DNA of 64,000 nucleotides, from NCBI GenBank assembly GCA_018296165.2, contig JACKQL020000072.1:182215-246214 (forward strand), read 5' to 3'. The position numbers and the translations under genes were made by a program. This DNA is from Termitomyces sp. T153 (Eukaryota > Basidiomycota > Agaricomycetes > Agaricales > Lyophyllaceae). Within the stretch, counting starts at the first letter, position 1; each line of letters starts with the position of its first letter. Positions 9,843 to 20,889 of the stretch are shown here, piece by piece. The notes under the pieces were generated by a model. It searched no databases, was not told the DNA's origin, and was given only the letters and a program-made list of their open reading frames with translations.

Positions 9843-10687
9843 GAGAATAGACAATGTCTCATCCAGCTGCGCCTCAATAAATTGAAAAACTTCCAATTTG
9901 ACAAAGTGATCAACGAAGACCCTCTGACTCACAGTTGACTCTCCTTGGTACATTTCCTAGCCCGGATGACGTTCAAGACCAAGTCACAGCAATCATGAGA
10001 GTAGAGAAGACAGCATTGGATGCAGAGACTGCGAAACATCTGTTTGCTGTTGATGGTCTCGAGAAGGGTAGCCCTTGAAGAAAGCACGGATATAGCAAGT
10101 CCTAAAGTTTCTCTGTTGCATCTTCTCATGACGCAAAGCCGCTTTAGTATACTTGGTTGTTTCGGTGGTTGAGAGAAAGGGATATTAAGATCAATATTGT
10201 ATGTCCCACTGCGGAAGTTCATATCCGCAAGGTACGATTTGATACGATGAAACATACCACACCTTACCAGAAATATAGTATACTGGACAAAACATCGTGA
10301 TGGTGAGGGAAGCACCAGACCTGTATGGAAGTATCATAAAACCTTACATCCCAAGTCGCGAACTCAGTGGTAAGTGCCCATCGGATCATTCTTGGGAATT
10401 CAACTAATGTCCTTATAGGGTCGAGAACATGCTGTTGGGATATTCAGAACAAGACAAGGTTTTGTTTTCCTCCTCGGATTTCGTGATTCTGCCAGACATG
10501 AAATGGGATCTCAGGACGATTTTATCACTATACCTCGTAGCACTTGTACAGGACAGGGAGACTTGGAGTCTCAGGGACTTCAGGAAGCAGCACATCCCGC
10601 TGCTTAAGGCCATCGAGAACAAAGGAGAAAGGGTCGTTGAAGAGAAGTGGGCTTTAGGAAAGGGGGTAGTGAGGATGTACATCCACC
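9843..10687 (+). pseudogene. dcpS: Scavenger mRNA decapping enzyme DcpS, truncated and frameshifted
   Basis: DcpS hydrolyses the m7GpppN cap left after 3'-5' mRNA decay. Starting at MSHPAAPQ (9843), exon pieces read FQFDKVINEDPLTH, LTLLGTFPSPDDVQDQ, then RVEKTALDAETAKHLF, YTWLFRWL, INIVCPTAEVHIRK, QNIVMVREAPDLYGSIIKPYI, SRTQWVENML, SSDFVILPDMKWDL, LYLVALVQDRETWSLRD and VVRMYIH. This is the family's order up to the HIT domain. The catalytic His triad (HxHxH) that should follow is absent, because a Gypsy element begins at about 10688. Single-base shifts occur near 9870, 9923, 10065 and 10350. One intron (about 10092-10144) would use a GC donor. It diverges from the conserved gene to its left. 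It cannot be functional; bases 9843-9886 are also present at the end of arm B'. Confidence 0.88.
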
Positions 10688-10926
10688 CCCTTGCTGTATC
10701 GACACTGTGGGACGGCAGGTCATTTTGCCCGTTACTGTCCTCAAGGGCTAGAAGTTCACTACTTGTCAGCATCAGAGCAAGAAGAGCTGCTCATCCAACT
10801 CCTTGCAGCCTAGGATGCCACAGGAACTCCCTCTCCGGACACACCTATAGCTGTCCATTCGGAGGAAGTGGCCAATGGATTGGAGGAGGTTCCTGCAGAG
10901 TCTGAGGATTTTTAAAAGGGCAATGG

Positions 10927-13900
10927 ATGACCAGTATGCCCCCATTGCCCAGTACTAATCATTTTGCTCCCCTGTCCATAGAATCAAATATATCTGTTGC
11001 CATTGTTGATACTATGCCTGAAACAATAAGCCCCTCCTCAGATGTACAAACTCCCCCTCCAGCTAAAGTCTCAGCCAGAAACACACTCCCCAGCACACGC
11101 CCTCACATCCCTGCATGGGAACACTGCCTCCCCCACTATTATGTTGTTGCTTCCACCCCTTCTACCAACTCCCTGAAGCTACAGGTGGAAATTGAGACAA
11201 TGGACACCCAGCAGATCCAAAGTGTGGTTGCTCTCCTGGACAGTGGTGCAACAGGCCTCTTCCTTGACACTGACTATGTGCAATGACACTGCCTGACCAC
11301 TCGCCCCCTTTCTCATCCTATCCCTGTATACAATGTTGATGTCATGCTCAATGAAGCTGGCTCTATTCGCTCTGTGGTGGACCTGGTCCTCCACTACCAA
11401 GACTACTCAGAGCAAGCTGCTTTTGCCATCATTAGTTTGGGAAAGCAAGACATGATCTTGGGATTCACCTGGCTACATGAACACAATCCAGAGATTGACT
11501 GGACTAAGGGTGAGGTGAAGATCGCTGCATTACCTGTGCAGAAGAAGCCCATATAGAGCGGAGAGCTAAAGTTCATGAGCATGCTGCTGTGCATGCCTGT
11601 CATGCTGGGCATCTCCCTTATGCTAATCTCGACCTCCTGAGTCCCCCCCCTCTGGCATTCCCTTATAGAGAGGCCCTCTATGAGGATGTCTGAGGTGTTA
11701 GGTGTAAATCTCCAGAGGAAGAGGAAGTAGGAGGAGAATGGACCCATACTCCAGATACAGAGTCCCTGGATGAGAATATAGAGGTGGGTGATCAGATCTA
11801 TGCTACAACCCTCTGCCTCCCTCTTGCAGTGGCAAAGATTCAGGCCAGTCAGACAACTTCTCAGCACCTGGCTGAGGCATTTGCGGCAAATTCACAGCCC
11901 AAGCCTTTCCATAGCACTGTTCCCAATCACCTCCATGACTTTGAGGATGTATTCTCCAAGGCCTCCTTTGATTCACTTCCAGAGCATAAGCAGTGGGATC
12001 ATGCAATTGAGCTGATACCAGATGCAGAGCCCTCCAGTTGCAAGGTCTATCCACTTGCACCCTGTGAACAGGACAAGCTGGATGTTTTCCTGCAGGAGAA
12101 TCTTAGCTCAGGACGAATACAACCCTCCAAGTCTCCAATGGCCTCCCCAGTCTTCTTTATTAAGAAGAAGGATGGGTCTCTTTGTCTGGTTCAGGATTAT
12201 CATGTCCTGAATGAGATGACAGTGAAGAAACGCTATCCTTTGCCACTCATCTCAGAACTTGTCAACAACCTTTGAGGTGCATGCTATTTCACTAAGTTGG
12301 ATGTCCACTGGGGCTACAACAATGTATGCATCAAAGAAGGGGATGAGTGGAAGGCAGCATTCTGAACTAATTGCAGACTTTTTGAACCTCTGGTAATGTT
12401 CTTTGGTCTCACCAATAGCCTAGCCACCTTTCAGACTATGATGAATGACATTTTTCATGATCTGATTGCGGAAGGTGTTGTCTGCATGTATCTTGACGAT
12501 ATCCTCATCTACACAAGAACTTGGGAGGAGCATCGCCAGGTCACATGCATGGTCTTGGAATGCCTCCACCAACACCAGCTCTATTTAAAGCCTGAGAAGT
12601 GTGAATTTGAACAGACAAAAGTGGAGTACCTGGGTTTGATCATTTCACATGGAACAGCTGAGATGGACCCCATTAAAGTGGCAGGGGTAGCAGAGTGGCC
12701 TGAGCCAAGGAACAAGAAGGAAGTTCAGGCCTTTCTTGGGTTTGTCCTCTATTGGAGGTTCATACAGGATTTCTCCCACCATACACTAAATGGAACTATG
12801 AGATCCATGACAAGGAGATGCTGGCAATTATTTGGTCCTTTGAAGAATGGTGGCATTTCCTTCAGGGTGCATGACATAAGTTTGAAATCTGGACAGACTA
12901 TAAGAACCTGGAGTACTTCTGTTCCACTAAGAAACTCAATCGACGTCAAGCTCAGTGGTCTCTGTATCTGGCCAACTTTGACTTCTCACTGCACCACAAA
13001 CCAGGATGGAGCATGGGCAAACCAGATGCACTGTCCAGGCAGGCAGACCATAGCACTGGAGCAGGACATAATGACAATATTGTCCCCCTCAAGCCAGAGC
13101 TCTTTGCCATCCATGCACTAGAAGGGATTGTGGCTCAGGAAGATGAGGCAAACATCCTTAGGGACATCTGACGAGGGAACTGGGAGGGTGCACAGGAGGA
13201 TGCAGTTGCCTAGGCTGCACAGGCCCTCCAAGCTCAATGGGCAAGTGGAGTCAAGTCAGTGCATGCAGATGAGTAGGGTCTTCAGGATGGGCTGCTGACC
13301 TTCAGAGGATGCATTTATATACCTAACATTCCAGAACTTTGTCAGCGCATTGTAGAACAACATCATGACTCTTGAGTGGCTGGACATCCTGGAAGGTGGA
13401 AGACGCTAGAGCTGGTATCCTGGAACTATTGGTGGCCACAGATCTCCTGATATGTAGGCACCTACACTAGCACCTGCAACCTATGTCTCTGCACAAAACC
13501 TTGCCGCCAAGCACCCATGGGCCAGCTCCACCCACTTCCTATTCCAGCTGCTTGCTGGAGTGTTGCATCAGTGGATTTCATTGTGGAGCTCCCAGATGCT
13601 CATGGGTACAATGCCTTGATGGTGGTGGTGGACCTCTACAGCAAACGGGCTCACTTCATACCTACTCACACCACATGCTCTGCCTTGGGAGTAGCCAGCC
13701 TGTACCATAAGAATGTCTGGAAACTCCACGGTCTGTCAGATGGGTATGTTTCAGACCAGGGCCCCCAGTTTGTGGCAGAATTCACTCAAGAACTGTATTG
13801 CCTGCTAGGCATAAAGCTCCATACCACCACGGCCTATCACCCTCAGTCAGATGGGCAGACAGAACGCATTAACCAGGAACTGGAACAGTATCTCTGCCTG

Positions 13901-14660
13901 TTTTGTAATGAGAGGCAGGATGACTGGGATGAGTTGCTGCCAGATGCAGAATTCCAATACAACAACCATGTTCACTCTTCCACACAGATGACTCCATTCT
14001 TCCTGGACACTGGCAGGCACCCTCACATGGGATTTGAACCTTGGGCATGCCCCTCAGAGAACAACTCCATCAATGAGTTTGTGAACCAGATGAGAAGGGC
14101 ACAGGAGGAGGCAAAAGCTGCATTGGTGAAGGCCAAGGAAGACATGGCACAGTACTATGATTGCAGATGGACACCTGCTCCAGTTTACAAGTCTGGGGAC
14201 CTTATGTACTTGGATAGCCCAGACATTAAGACAACAAGGCCATCCCTGAAGCTGTCACATCATCATCTGGGCCCCTTTATGGTGGAGAAGAAGGTAGGGC
14301 CTTTGGCATACCAATTTAAAGACTTAAACTCCCAGCAGGCCTGTGCCAACTGCATCCAGTCTTCAATGTGGTCAAGTTGTTTCCAGCTCCAGAGGATCGA
14401 ATCCCAGGCCTTCACCGTAAGCCACCCCCACCACCAGTCCTGGTCAATGATGAGGAAGAGTATGAGGTGGAGGAAATCTTGGACAGCAGGGTATTCTGAG
14501 GGAAGTTGCAGTTCAAGGTGAAATGGAAGGGATATGGCATTGAGGACATCTCTTGGGAACCACAGGCTAATGTTCATGCACCAGGTTTGGTCTGGCACTT
14601 CTACCATAGGCATCCCAATGCCCCCAAAGCGATTTGAGGCATCTACTCTATTTCACCAGC
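10927..14660 (+). pseudogene. Gypsy polyprotein (PR-RT-RH-IN-chromodomain), broken
   Basis: Protease: LLDSGATGLFLD (about 11235), with the aspartate intact, then a TGA at 11284; ILGFTWLHEHNPEIDW follows. Reverse transcriptase: SPVFFIKKKDGSL (about 12150), a stop at 12273, then FGLTNSLATFQ and the intact catalytic box MYLDDILIY (about 12487). RNase H pieces: DKEMLAII, WTDYKNLEYF and RRQAQWSLYLANF, in shifting frames to about 13050. Integrase: a zinc-binding region with GHPGRWKT at about 13380, then one long frame 13517-14521 with VDFIVELPDAHGYNAL, VSDQGPQFVAEF and QSDGQTERINQELEQYL (D,D,E core). Chromodomain: EEYEVEEILDSR, KVKWKGYGIEDISWEP (about 14455-14575), the part that targets such elements to heterochromatin. 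Several stops and frameshifts separate the domains, so no full polyprotein can be made. Confidence 0.92.
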
Positions 14661-14726
14661 TGACCAGGCAATTCATGACTTCTTCTACCCAGTGTGTTGA
14701 GGTGCTGCATCCTAGAGGGGGGGTGA

Positions 14727-15166
14727 TGTCAGGGGATGTCTCACTTGTTTCCCCTTCTGCTCCTCCAGTTCTTGTCAGATTTGCTCCATTATAGTTTTCC
14801 TTTATTCTCCTTCCTTTTTCCTATCTATTGGTCTTAGTTTCAGCCCTCAGGCCACACCAGTTCTCTGTCAATAATTCAGACAAGTGTGGCCCTTTGACAC
14901 TGCCACTGGCTTATGTAACTGCTGACCAATTGCTGACACATCACTTGTGTCTTTTTTCTCTGTCATACTGTACAGTTGTTTCTCATGCTTCTGAAGCCTC
15001 TGAAGTGTTACACCTGGCCTAGGGAATCCCCACACTTGTTCTCTTTGGATTTCCCTTTGCCAGGTGAGTAATTATTTCAGTAGACACTGTACAGTACTGG
15101 ATAGACTTTGGATTTCCCTTTGCTAGCTGTGTGATTGAGCCCCAGCCTCCAGAGGTTGCCCTTACA
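14727..15166 (+). repeat. Gypsy LTR 1
   Basis: It begins TGTCAGGGGATG after the purine tract and ends AGGTTGCCCTTACA (TG...CA termini). A roughly 22-base motif (ctttggatttccctttgc) occurs twice, at about 15044 and 15106. Its 3' half matches the second LTR at 15338-15707. Confidence 0.85.
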
Positions 15167-15337
15167 GGAACTGTGGGAGAACATGCATGCCCCTGGACTC
15201 ATCAAGGAGTTCTACAGGAGACACCCAGACACTCTGCATGCCATACAAGGAATCTACCCTATTTTGCTCGCAGACCAAGCAATCAAGGACTTCTTGAACT
15301 CCATGCATCAAGATGCCACATGCTAAAGGGGGGGTAA
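15167..15337 (+). mobile_element. Tail of a second Gypsy polyprotein
   Basis: Directly after LTR 1 comes a coding scrap with MHAPGLIKEFYRRHP and LADQAIKDFLNSMHQ, corresponding to the end of the chromodomain region of the first element (VHAPGLVWHFYHRHP). It is followed by a stop and a purine tract (aaaggggggg). The internal part of this second element has been deleted, leaving LTR, tail and LTR. Confidence 0.8.
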
Positions 15338-15707
15338 TGTCAGGGGACTTCCATTTCCAACCTCTGCAACCTATTCCAGCACCTCTGCAGCTTGTTTGAC
15401 ATCTCTGGAGCTCATTCCAGAACCCCAGAGATCTGCAGACAACTGCAAAGTTATCCGTATTACCTCACTGATCATTGTTCTAGGGTTAGGATTAGCTCTG
15501 GTCTTCTGTACAGTAGTTCCCATGCCTTTGCTGCCTGCTGATGTGCCACACCAAGCAGCAGGGATCCTTAGACTTGTTCTCTTCAGATTCCCCTCTGCTA
15601 GGTGATTAGTTACTGATTGTATTGTTGTCTACTCCTGCTAATATACTTTGGATTCCCCTCTGCTAGCTGCGTGACTCTGATCCACTGCCCCAGAGGTTGC
15701 CCTTACA
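15338..15707 (+). repeat. Gypsy LTR 2
   Basis: It begins TGTCAGGGGACTTCC and ends AGGTTGCCCTTACA. It is clearly related to LTR 1 in the 3' half, including the duplicated gattcccctctgctag motif, but is diverged in the 5' half, so the two do not come from one recent insertion. Confidence 0.82.
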
Positions 15708-16900
15708 ATGCTCATGTCACAGTCAATGATGATACCGGCACATGGAGATGTGGCATGGGCTTTGTAGCCATGTCCAGACATAACTGCAAGTGTACTGTTA
15801 TCAGCAATGTTGTCATCAGGGGCATCAATGGTAAGAAGAGTGAGGAAAGTGTAATTTTCTTCTTTTTTCTTGATTTCAGTAACATTTGCTAACTTTGCCT
15901 TATCCTTGCCCTTCCCCTTGTGCTTTTTTAGCCATCATTTGGGTACCTTATATACCAATGCCTCAGCCATCTTCAAAGCACTTCACTTTGGTATGTCCAT
16001 CTGTGTCACAGTTGTCCCAATAATGCTTCTCCTTGTCTTTAGACTTGGATTTGTCTTTGCCTTTATTATCCTTGGAGTTGCCACAAGCCTTGGCATGAGC
16101 TTCAATTATTGCCTTATGCTGGCAGCTGATGTTGGTCTCAATGGCAGCATTGTTTGCTTCTTTGTTAAGGTGCCAGATCAGATCCTGATCTCCCAGAGAT
16201 GCAAGCAGAAGTAACCAGTGTAGTGAATGGAGGTTTGTATGCGGAGACAAGAGACATGAAGGTATGGATATAACTGATGAAAAATGCATTGGACAGAGGA
16301 CAACCAATCTTGGCAAGACACTCCTTAATTAATGATGACCTTGTTGGTGAGATGAGTATGCATGTCGATTTTGCCCATTTTTGATGTAGTGGGTGTTCTG
16401 TAGTTGAGCAAGAAAGTCAGTTTCATACATAGTACCTTTGTTGCCATGAATTGACATGAGCTTCTTCCAAACAGTTGCAGTGGTAGGTTCACCCTTGACC
16501 TGTTGAAGGGTAGACTGATCAACCATGCTGTAGATGATTTTGCAGACCTGCACTTCCTTCTACAACCATTTCTCCATGACATCCTCAAGCTCATCAACTT
16601 TCTGGTCCAACAACAGAGCAAGGGGTGTGTCATTTGGATAGAATACTTCTTCATGCTTGATGAGCATGACCAGTTTATGTGCAGTACCTGTAAGGTGTCA
16701 AGAAAACTTCTTTGATGTTATAGCATTTGTGATGCACTCCTGGTACATGGGCCAATTGGAGCCATTGGATGTGAGCTTTGAAATGCCAACTTTGTTGACA
16801 AGATATCATAGGTAACATTGAGGCCTATAACCTGTTGAATTAGGACCAGGTCTTGAGGTATCTTGGATTATGATGAGGACTTAGGAACTGTAACTATAAC
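15708..16900 (-). mobile_element. Copia gag/protease fragment
   Basis: On the minus strand from about 16650 down, the sequence matches the gag of fungal Ty1/Copia elements (UBN2-type): STLQQVKGEPTTATVWKKL, SIHGNKGTMYETDFLAQLQ, QDLIWHLNKEANNAAIE, a Lys-rich linker and a zinc knuckle-like CDTDGHTKVKCF. Below 15900 comes the start of the protease region (TILTIDAPDDN, AVMSGHGYKAHA). The fragment stops exactly at the end of Gypsy LTR 2 and has several frame changes. The upstream limit near 16900 is soft. Confidence 0.8.
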
Positions 16901-17059
16901 AATAGGTAGATAATCTCAGTGTGCAGACAGAAACACTATATAACATTCAGCATGTACCTGAGGTGTGATATTGTAATGGAAAGAAAACATATGAGACTGT
17001 AGTGAACAGCTAATCAACCCATACATCCTCAACACCTCAAACAGTGATTACTTATTGAG

Positions 17060-17940
17060 GGTTACAGTTTTCTTCCACATTCACAACAAAGCCCTAAGCA
17101 TTACATGCAACCTATAAACCTCACACCATCCCCAAACAGATGGCCAAATGGAACAAATAAATCAGGAAATTGACGGATACCTCAGACTCTTTGTATATCT
17201 AATTCTATGGATAAATCTCCATTTCTTATTTAAAAAATGTCAAAAAGTTAATACCAGCCTGGATCCTATCATGAAATTGAAACATCCAAAAATAGCCAAT
17301 GAGTTTTTAGCACAGATGAAGTCTGTTTGTGAAGAGACACAAGCAGCATTGAGAGGAGCTGTGGATGACATGAAGTGATTCTACAGTCACAATTACCAAC
17401 CAGAGGGATTCAAAGGAGACAAAGTTTGGCTGAATGCAAAGAAAAAACTAGATTGGAAATGCCTTGGGCCATTTCCTATCATCTAGGAACATTCTATACA
17501 TGCTTACCAACTCCAACTATCCCAATCCTGGCACATGCATGCAACATTTAACATGTCAAAGCTTTGCAGATATACACCTGATGAGCTTGACTGCCCCGCC
17601 CCTCACGTTACCCTCAATGTCAGAGGAGGAAACTGGGAACTCACAATCCTAGATTCATGCCTTCAAAATGAGAAACTTGGATACCTTGTATAATGGAAGG
17701 ATCAAGCAACTTCTATAGGTACCTGGGAACTCAAAACACACATGCAGAATGCTGCCCTGTGGATGATCATTGATTTACATCACAATAACCAAGTTGCTGC
17801 CAGATGAATTGCCTTCACAGAATTCAACTCCTTACCCTTTATACCCACCCCTGAAGCATTCACTGATGTTACCTTAAGCTTGTCCGGAGGACTTGCATTT
17901 AAAGGAGGACATATGCTTTTCTTATGTTTTTCTATTCCCC
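17060..17940 (+). mobile_element. Third Gypsy remnant (integrase end and chromodomain)
   Basis: Plus-strand pieces read QINQEIDGYLRLFV (about 17150), NTSLDPIMKLKHPKIANEF, QMKSVCEETQAALRGAVDDMK, GDKVWLNAKKKLDW, LGPFPII, HAYQLQLSQSWHMHATFNM and SKLCRYTPDE, then RGGNWELTILDS and a chromodomain-like end (LGYLV, WKDQATSIGTWE). This is the C-terminal third of a Gypsy integrase from a lineage other than the element at 10.7-15.2 kb. It is in several frames with stops. No LTR is certain. Confidence 0.8.
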
Positions 17941-19240
17941 ATTAGTTTTGTTTAGTTTCACTTTATGCTTGATGTCTCTGAATCCCTACTAATTTTATAA
18001 CTACATCTAGTTTAACATATAATTATGAATCAGTATATATAAAAACTCATTGTATTCAAAATCCCCAACTTTGTTGGCGTTGGTTTTTCTTTCATAGACA
18101 TCATAGCAGATCATTGGTTTTTACACAAGTAAAGTAGTCCAAATAATTTTAAGGTTCGGAACAGCTTCACTACAATCATGCAGCAAGCGCTCTGAGCTTG
18201 CATCAGTCTTGCTCGCCCAGTCCGGAGGACAGGCTGTATCAAAGCCAATCACATCTAACGACATAAGTATGTACATTGCAACCGGATGTTGGGCACTAAA
18301 TGTGAGTAAGTGTACCTAACAAGCTCCCCTACCTGAGTCTGCTAATATTACATGTAACACGGAGCATGAGTGACTAGTACGGTTGGGTTGTATACAACCC
18401 TCGGCATCAGTCTGTGCAAACAGGAAGCAGAACTTGATTGATGAGTGGCAGTATATGGAGCAATGATTTCCCTAGGATCTTATGCCGCCAGACTGTCTGG
18501 TTGACAGGATATAGATGACAGGATCGGTGAGGAGTCAGGAATTTCATGCGACACGCCTCCACTGGTATACTAATCAGAATAATCAATATTCAGGCTGATC
18601 AGAAAACAAGGTCTGAAAAGAATTCATTGAAATCTTTCACCAGTTGACTGGGGGAGAAACTTGCCCTTACAGCGCCCACTTTGACAAGTCAAATGATTCA
18701 CAGCATGCGCAACTGATCCCTGACACGTGTTCATGTCAAAGTCCTGTACATCCTACCATTTCTGTCGATCAATTGTTCATCGCTGATTTCTTGACAGAAT
18801 GAACTTTTCATTAGTGCGCAATCAGCCTTGGACATTATCAATATATACCTAGACCATGCCGATAGCTCTACGAAAGCTATACGACGCTTGACACTTGTCA
18901 TGAAACTAGCCGAAACCAATGATATCTTTTCAACATTGCTGGATGACCTTTGACACCATAACACCTCGAAGTCTATACTTGGATGACATTGATATCAGCA
19001 ACCTGTATGTCCAATTCCTCATGTGTGAGCTGTCCTCATTCCAGATGGTTCCTGGGCCCTCATATTGTACTTGTCAAGATATCTACACCGGTAGATCATT
19101 GAACATGGCGTGTTGTCCGGAGTCCTTGTCTTAAGTATTTGTGAGAAGAACTGGACACTATTTATTCTCTGTCAGTATGCGATTACATTTTCAGTCCACC
19201 TCCTTGCTACTTAGCTGCAAGGCACAGCCGGAATCGCTGC
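17941..19240. other. Return to CpG-normal DNA; possible exon remnant at 18.8 kb
   Basis: CpG returns from about 18075. Most of this stretch shows no gene I can name. One segment (about 18809-18955, plus strand, just after a tttcttgacag acceptor-like site) encodes NELFISAQSALDIINIYLD, then HADSSTKAIRRLTLV and AETNDIFSTLLDDL before a TGA. It looks protein-like, but I cannot place it in a family. No intact gene surrounds it. Confidence 0.35.
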
Positions 19241-20640
19241 ATGGAGTCTACTTTGTTGTACAAGGAAGAGCTTAGTGATCCCTACCTGCGTACCAAGATC
19301 ATTGTTTTTGATACATTCGCCTTTCTCGGTGTCTTGGTCAATACTGCCGTTTTAGCCCCGCCATTACTCTCGTCTCACATTCAACGGAGCAAAATCTGGT
19401 TCAGCCTCATTTTTTCATGGATTTTCTATTCAGCTTCGTACACTCTTCTCCTAGGACGACAGACCGGATCGCAACCACCATTCGGACTATGTATCGTTCA
19501 GGGAGCACTCACGACATCGACGCCGTTAGTGTAAGTCGCAAGTTGAAGGTACCAGCGTTTGGAAACCAAAAATTTCTTAGTTGCATCGTCGCTTCAACAT
19601 GCTTCGCTGCCGATGTAACCTTCTCCACTGACTCTTGTCTCTACTACTGCTGATTCTCCCCGAGTTTGCTCTTCAAATACGTGCGGCTAGTCACGGAAGA
19701 GAGAGCAATAGGATGGTCGCGAACTTTGTGAGTCAAGAATCCATTCGCGCCGTAAACTTTGTTTCACATTTGTTCAGCTTTCCTGGCTCCCATGGGTTGT
19801 CTTTTTGATTGTATTCATAGAAGCATTGTTGGTGCGCACGATGTGAAGTTCGGTTTGAGTCAATTAATGACTATTATGTGGGCAGGTCATCCAAGATTCG
19901 TCGATGGTAGTCCGTAACCCCAGCCATCTCTTCTGCACTATCAATAACCGCAAGCTGTAAGCTACTGTGATTATACTCACCTAGCACTTACCGGTGAACC
20001 TCAGGTATCTAACAACTGGGATTATGATACTCCTATCAGCTGTTATTCTATTCCCATTGGAGGGTGAGTGATTCAGTTTTATTGAAGGAATAAGCCCTTA
20101 AACTGTCTTCCAGCATACATGGCCATCATAATTCGTCGTCATTCGGTACTATCGTTGCGCCAGAAGTTCATAGTCAGCAAAATTGTATGTTTCTCCACTT
20201 TCATTCGTTTGGTACTTTTCAGTATTATCTCAGCTGCTGTGATTGGGTATCTGAATCTTCTTACATTTATAGCCCAGCTGCTGATGGCCCCTCAGATTCC
20301 ACTCGTATGTAATTGCCCGAGTGAACAATACAGTGACGACGTGCAGTGTAATCCTTTCATCTTGTAGGTCTTCCAGTGCGACATCAAAAATAGCATACAG
20401 ACCTCTCCTTTCAATAGTAACTGTTGTGAATGGCTTAATATTTGGGACAAAGAAGGTGAGCGACTTTCTCTCGAGTTGTTTGACGTCTCAAGTGTCGTGT
20501 CGCGACAGGATATCTTGAATGCATGGATTTTTTGGAGAAAATCCAGCCCAGACAGTGTTCAACGATTCAATAATCACTCTCGTTTTCATGAAGACCCGGA
20601 GACTGCTGGTAAAGAGCCCTCCGAAGTTGTCGCAAAGTAG
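19241..20640 (+). CDS. Seven-helix membrane protein, multi-exon, possibly damaged in exon 2
   Basis: From MESTLLYKEEL (19241) the first exon carries two hydrophobic helices (FLGVLVNTAVLAPPLL, FSLIFSWIFYSASYTLLL) and ends at a gtaagt. Later exons give LLLILPEFALQIRAA, a helix WLPWVVFLIVFIEALL (about 19790), TGIMILLSAVILFPLEAYM, a basic loop and VLFSIISAAVIG (about 20210-20250). The last exon reads ILNAWIFWR and ends at TAG 20638-20640. The layout fits the orphan seven-helix receptor-like families common in Agaricomycetes; no ligand or partner can be inferred. None of the three frames joins exon 1 cleanly to LLLILPEF: there is a TAA and a frame change at about 19600-19650, so this copy may be a pseudogene or that exon is wrongly delimited. 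It converges with the FAD oxidase gene, 249 bases away. Confidence 0.6.
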
Positions 20641-20889
20641 TACTGCTTTACTACCCTCCAGCGTGCTCTCGTGCCTATTCTAAGTACAATTTATTCAACT
20701 AATTCCATCAATCCCCAATATGCGCGGTTACATCGGAATCATCCTGTGTATTTGTGCTGTTACAGCCTCTCATGCTTCTAAGAATAATGTTACGGTATCA
20801 GCGATGTACTGATCACGATTGCAAGATAGCTAGCTAGGTAGATAAAGCGACGTAGTACACTAATACGCCAAACAATGTCAATCCTTGAC

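Larger units (their letters stand above)
6317..9886. repeat. Inner inverted repeat, left arm (B)
   Basis: This is the reverse complement of 23342-26855. It holds, in order, a broken gda1 gene, a tRNA-Glu, a conserved unknown gene on the minus strand and the first codons of dcpS. Identity is about 99% over the inner 320 bases (9541-9880, two or three differences) but about 93% in a 90-base sample of gda1 (7650-7740). The inner end lies inside dcpS codons just after the start ATG; the outer end is near the 5' end of gda1. Confidence 0.92.
10688..15166 (+). mobile_element. Gypsy/Ty3 chromovirus, 5'-truncated, with 3' LTR
   Basis: This is a Metaviridae-type LTR retrotransposon that lacks its 5' LTR and most of gag. 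It begins in the gag zinc knuckle (CGTAGHFARYC, about 10700), fused directly to the dcpS coding sequence. Polyprotein domains follow in order: protease, reverse transcriptase, RNase H, integrase and chromodomain. A poly-purine tract (agaggggggg, 14714) stands just before the 3' LTR, which begins TGTCAGGGG at 14727. CpG is scarce but not absent. Stops and frameshifts make it non-autonomous. Confidence 0.92.
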
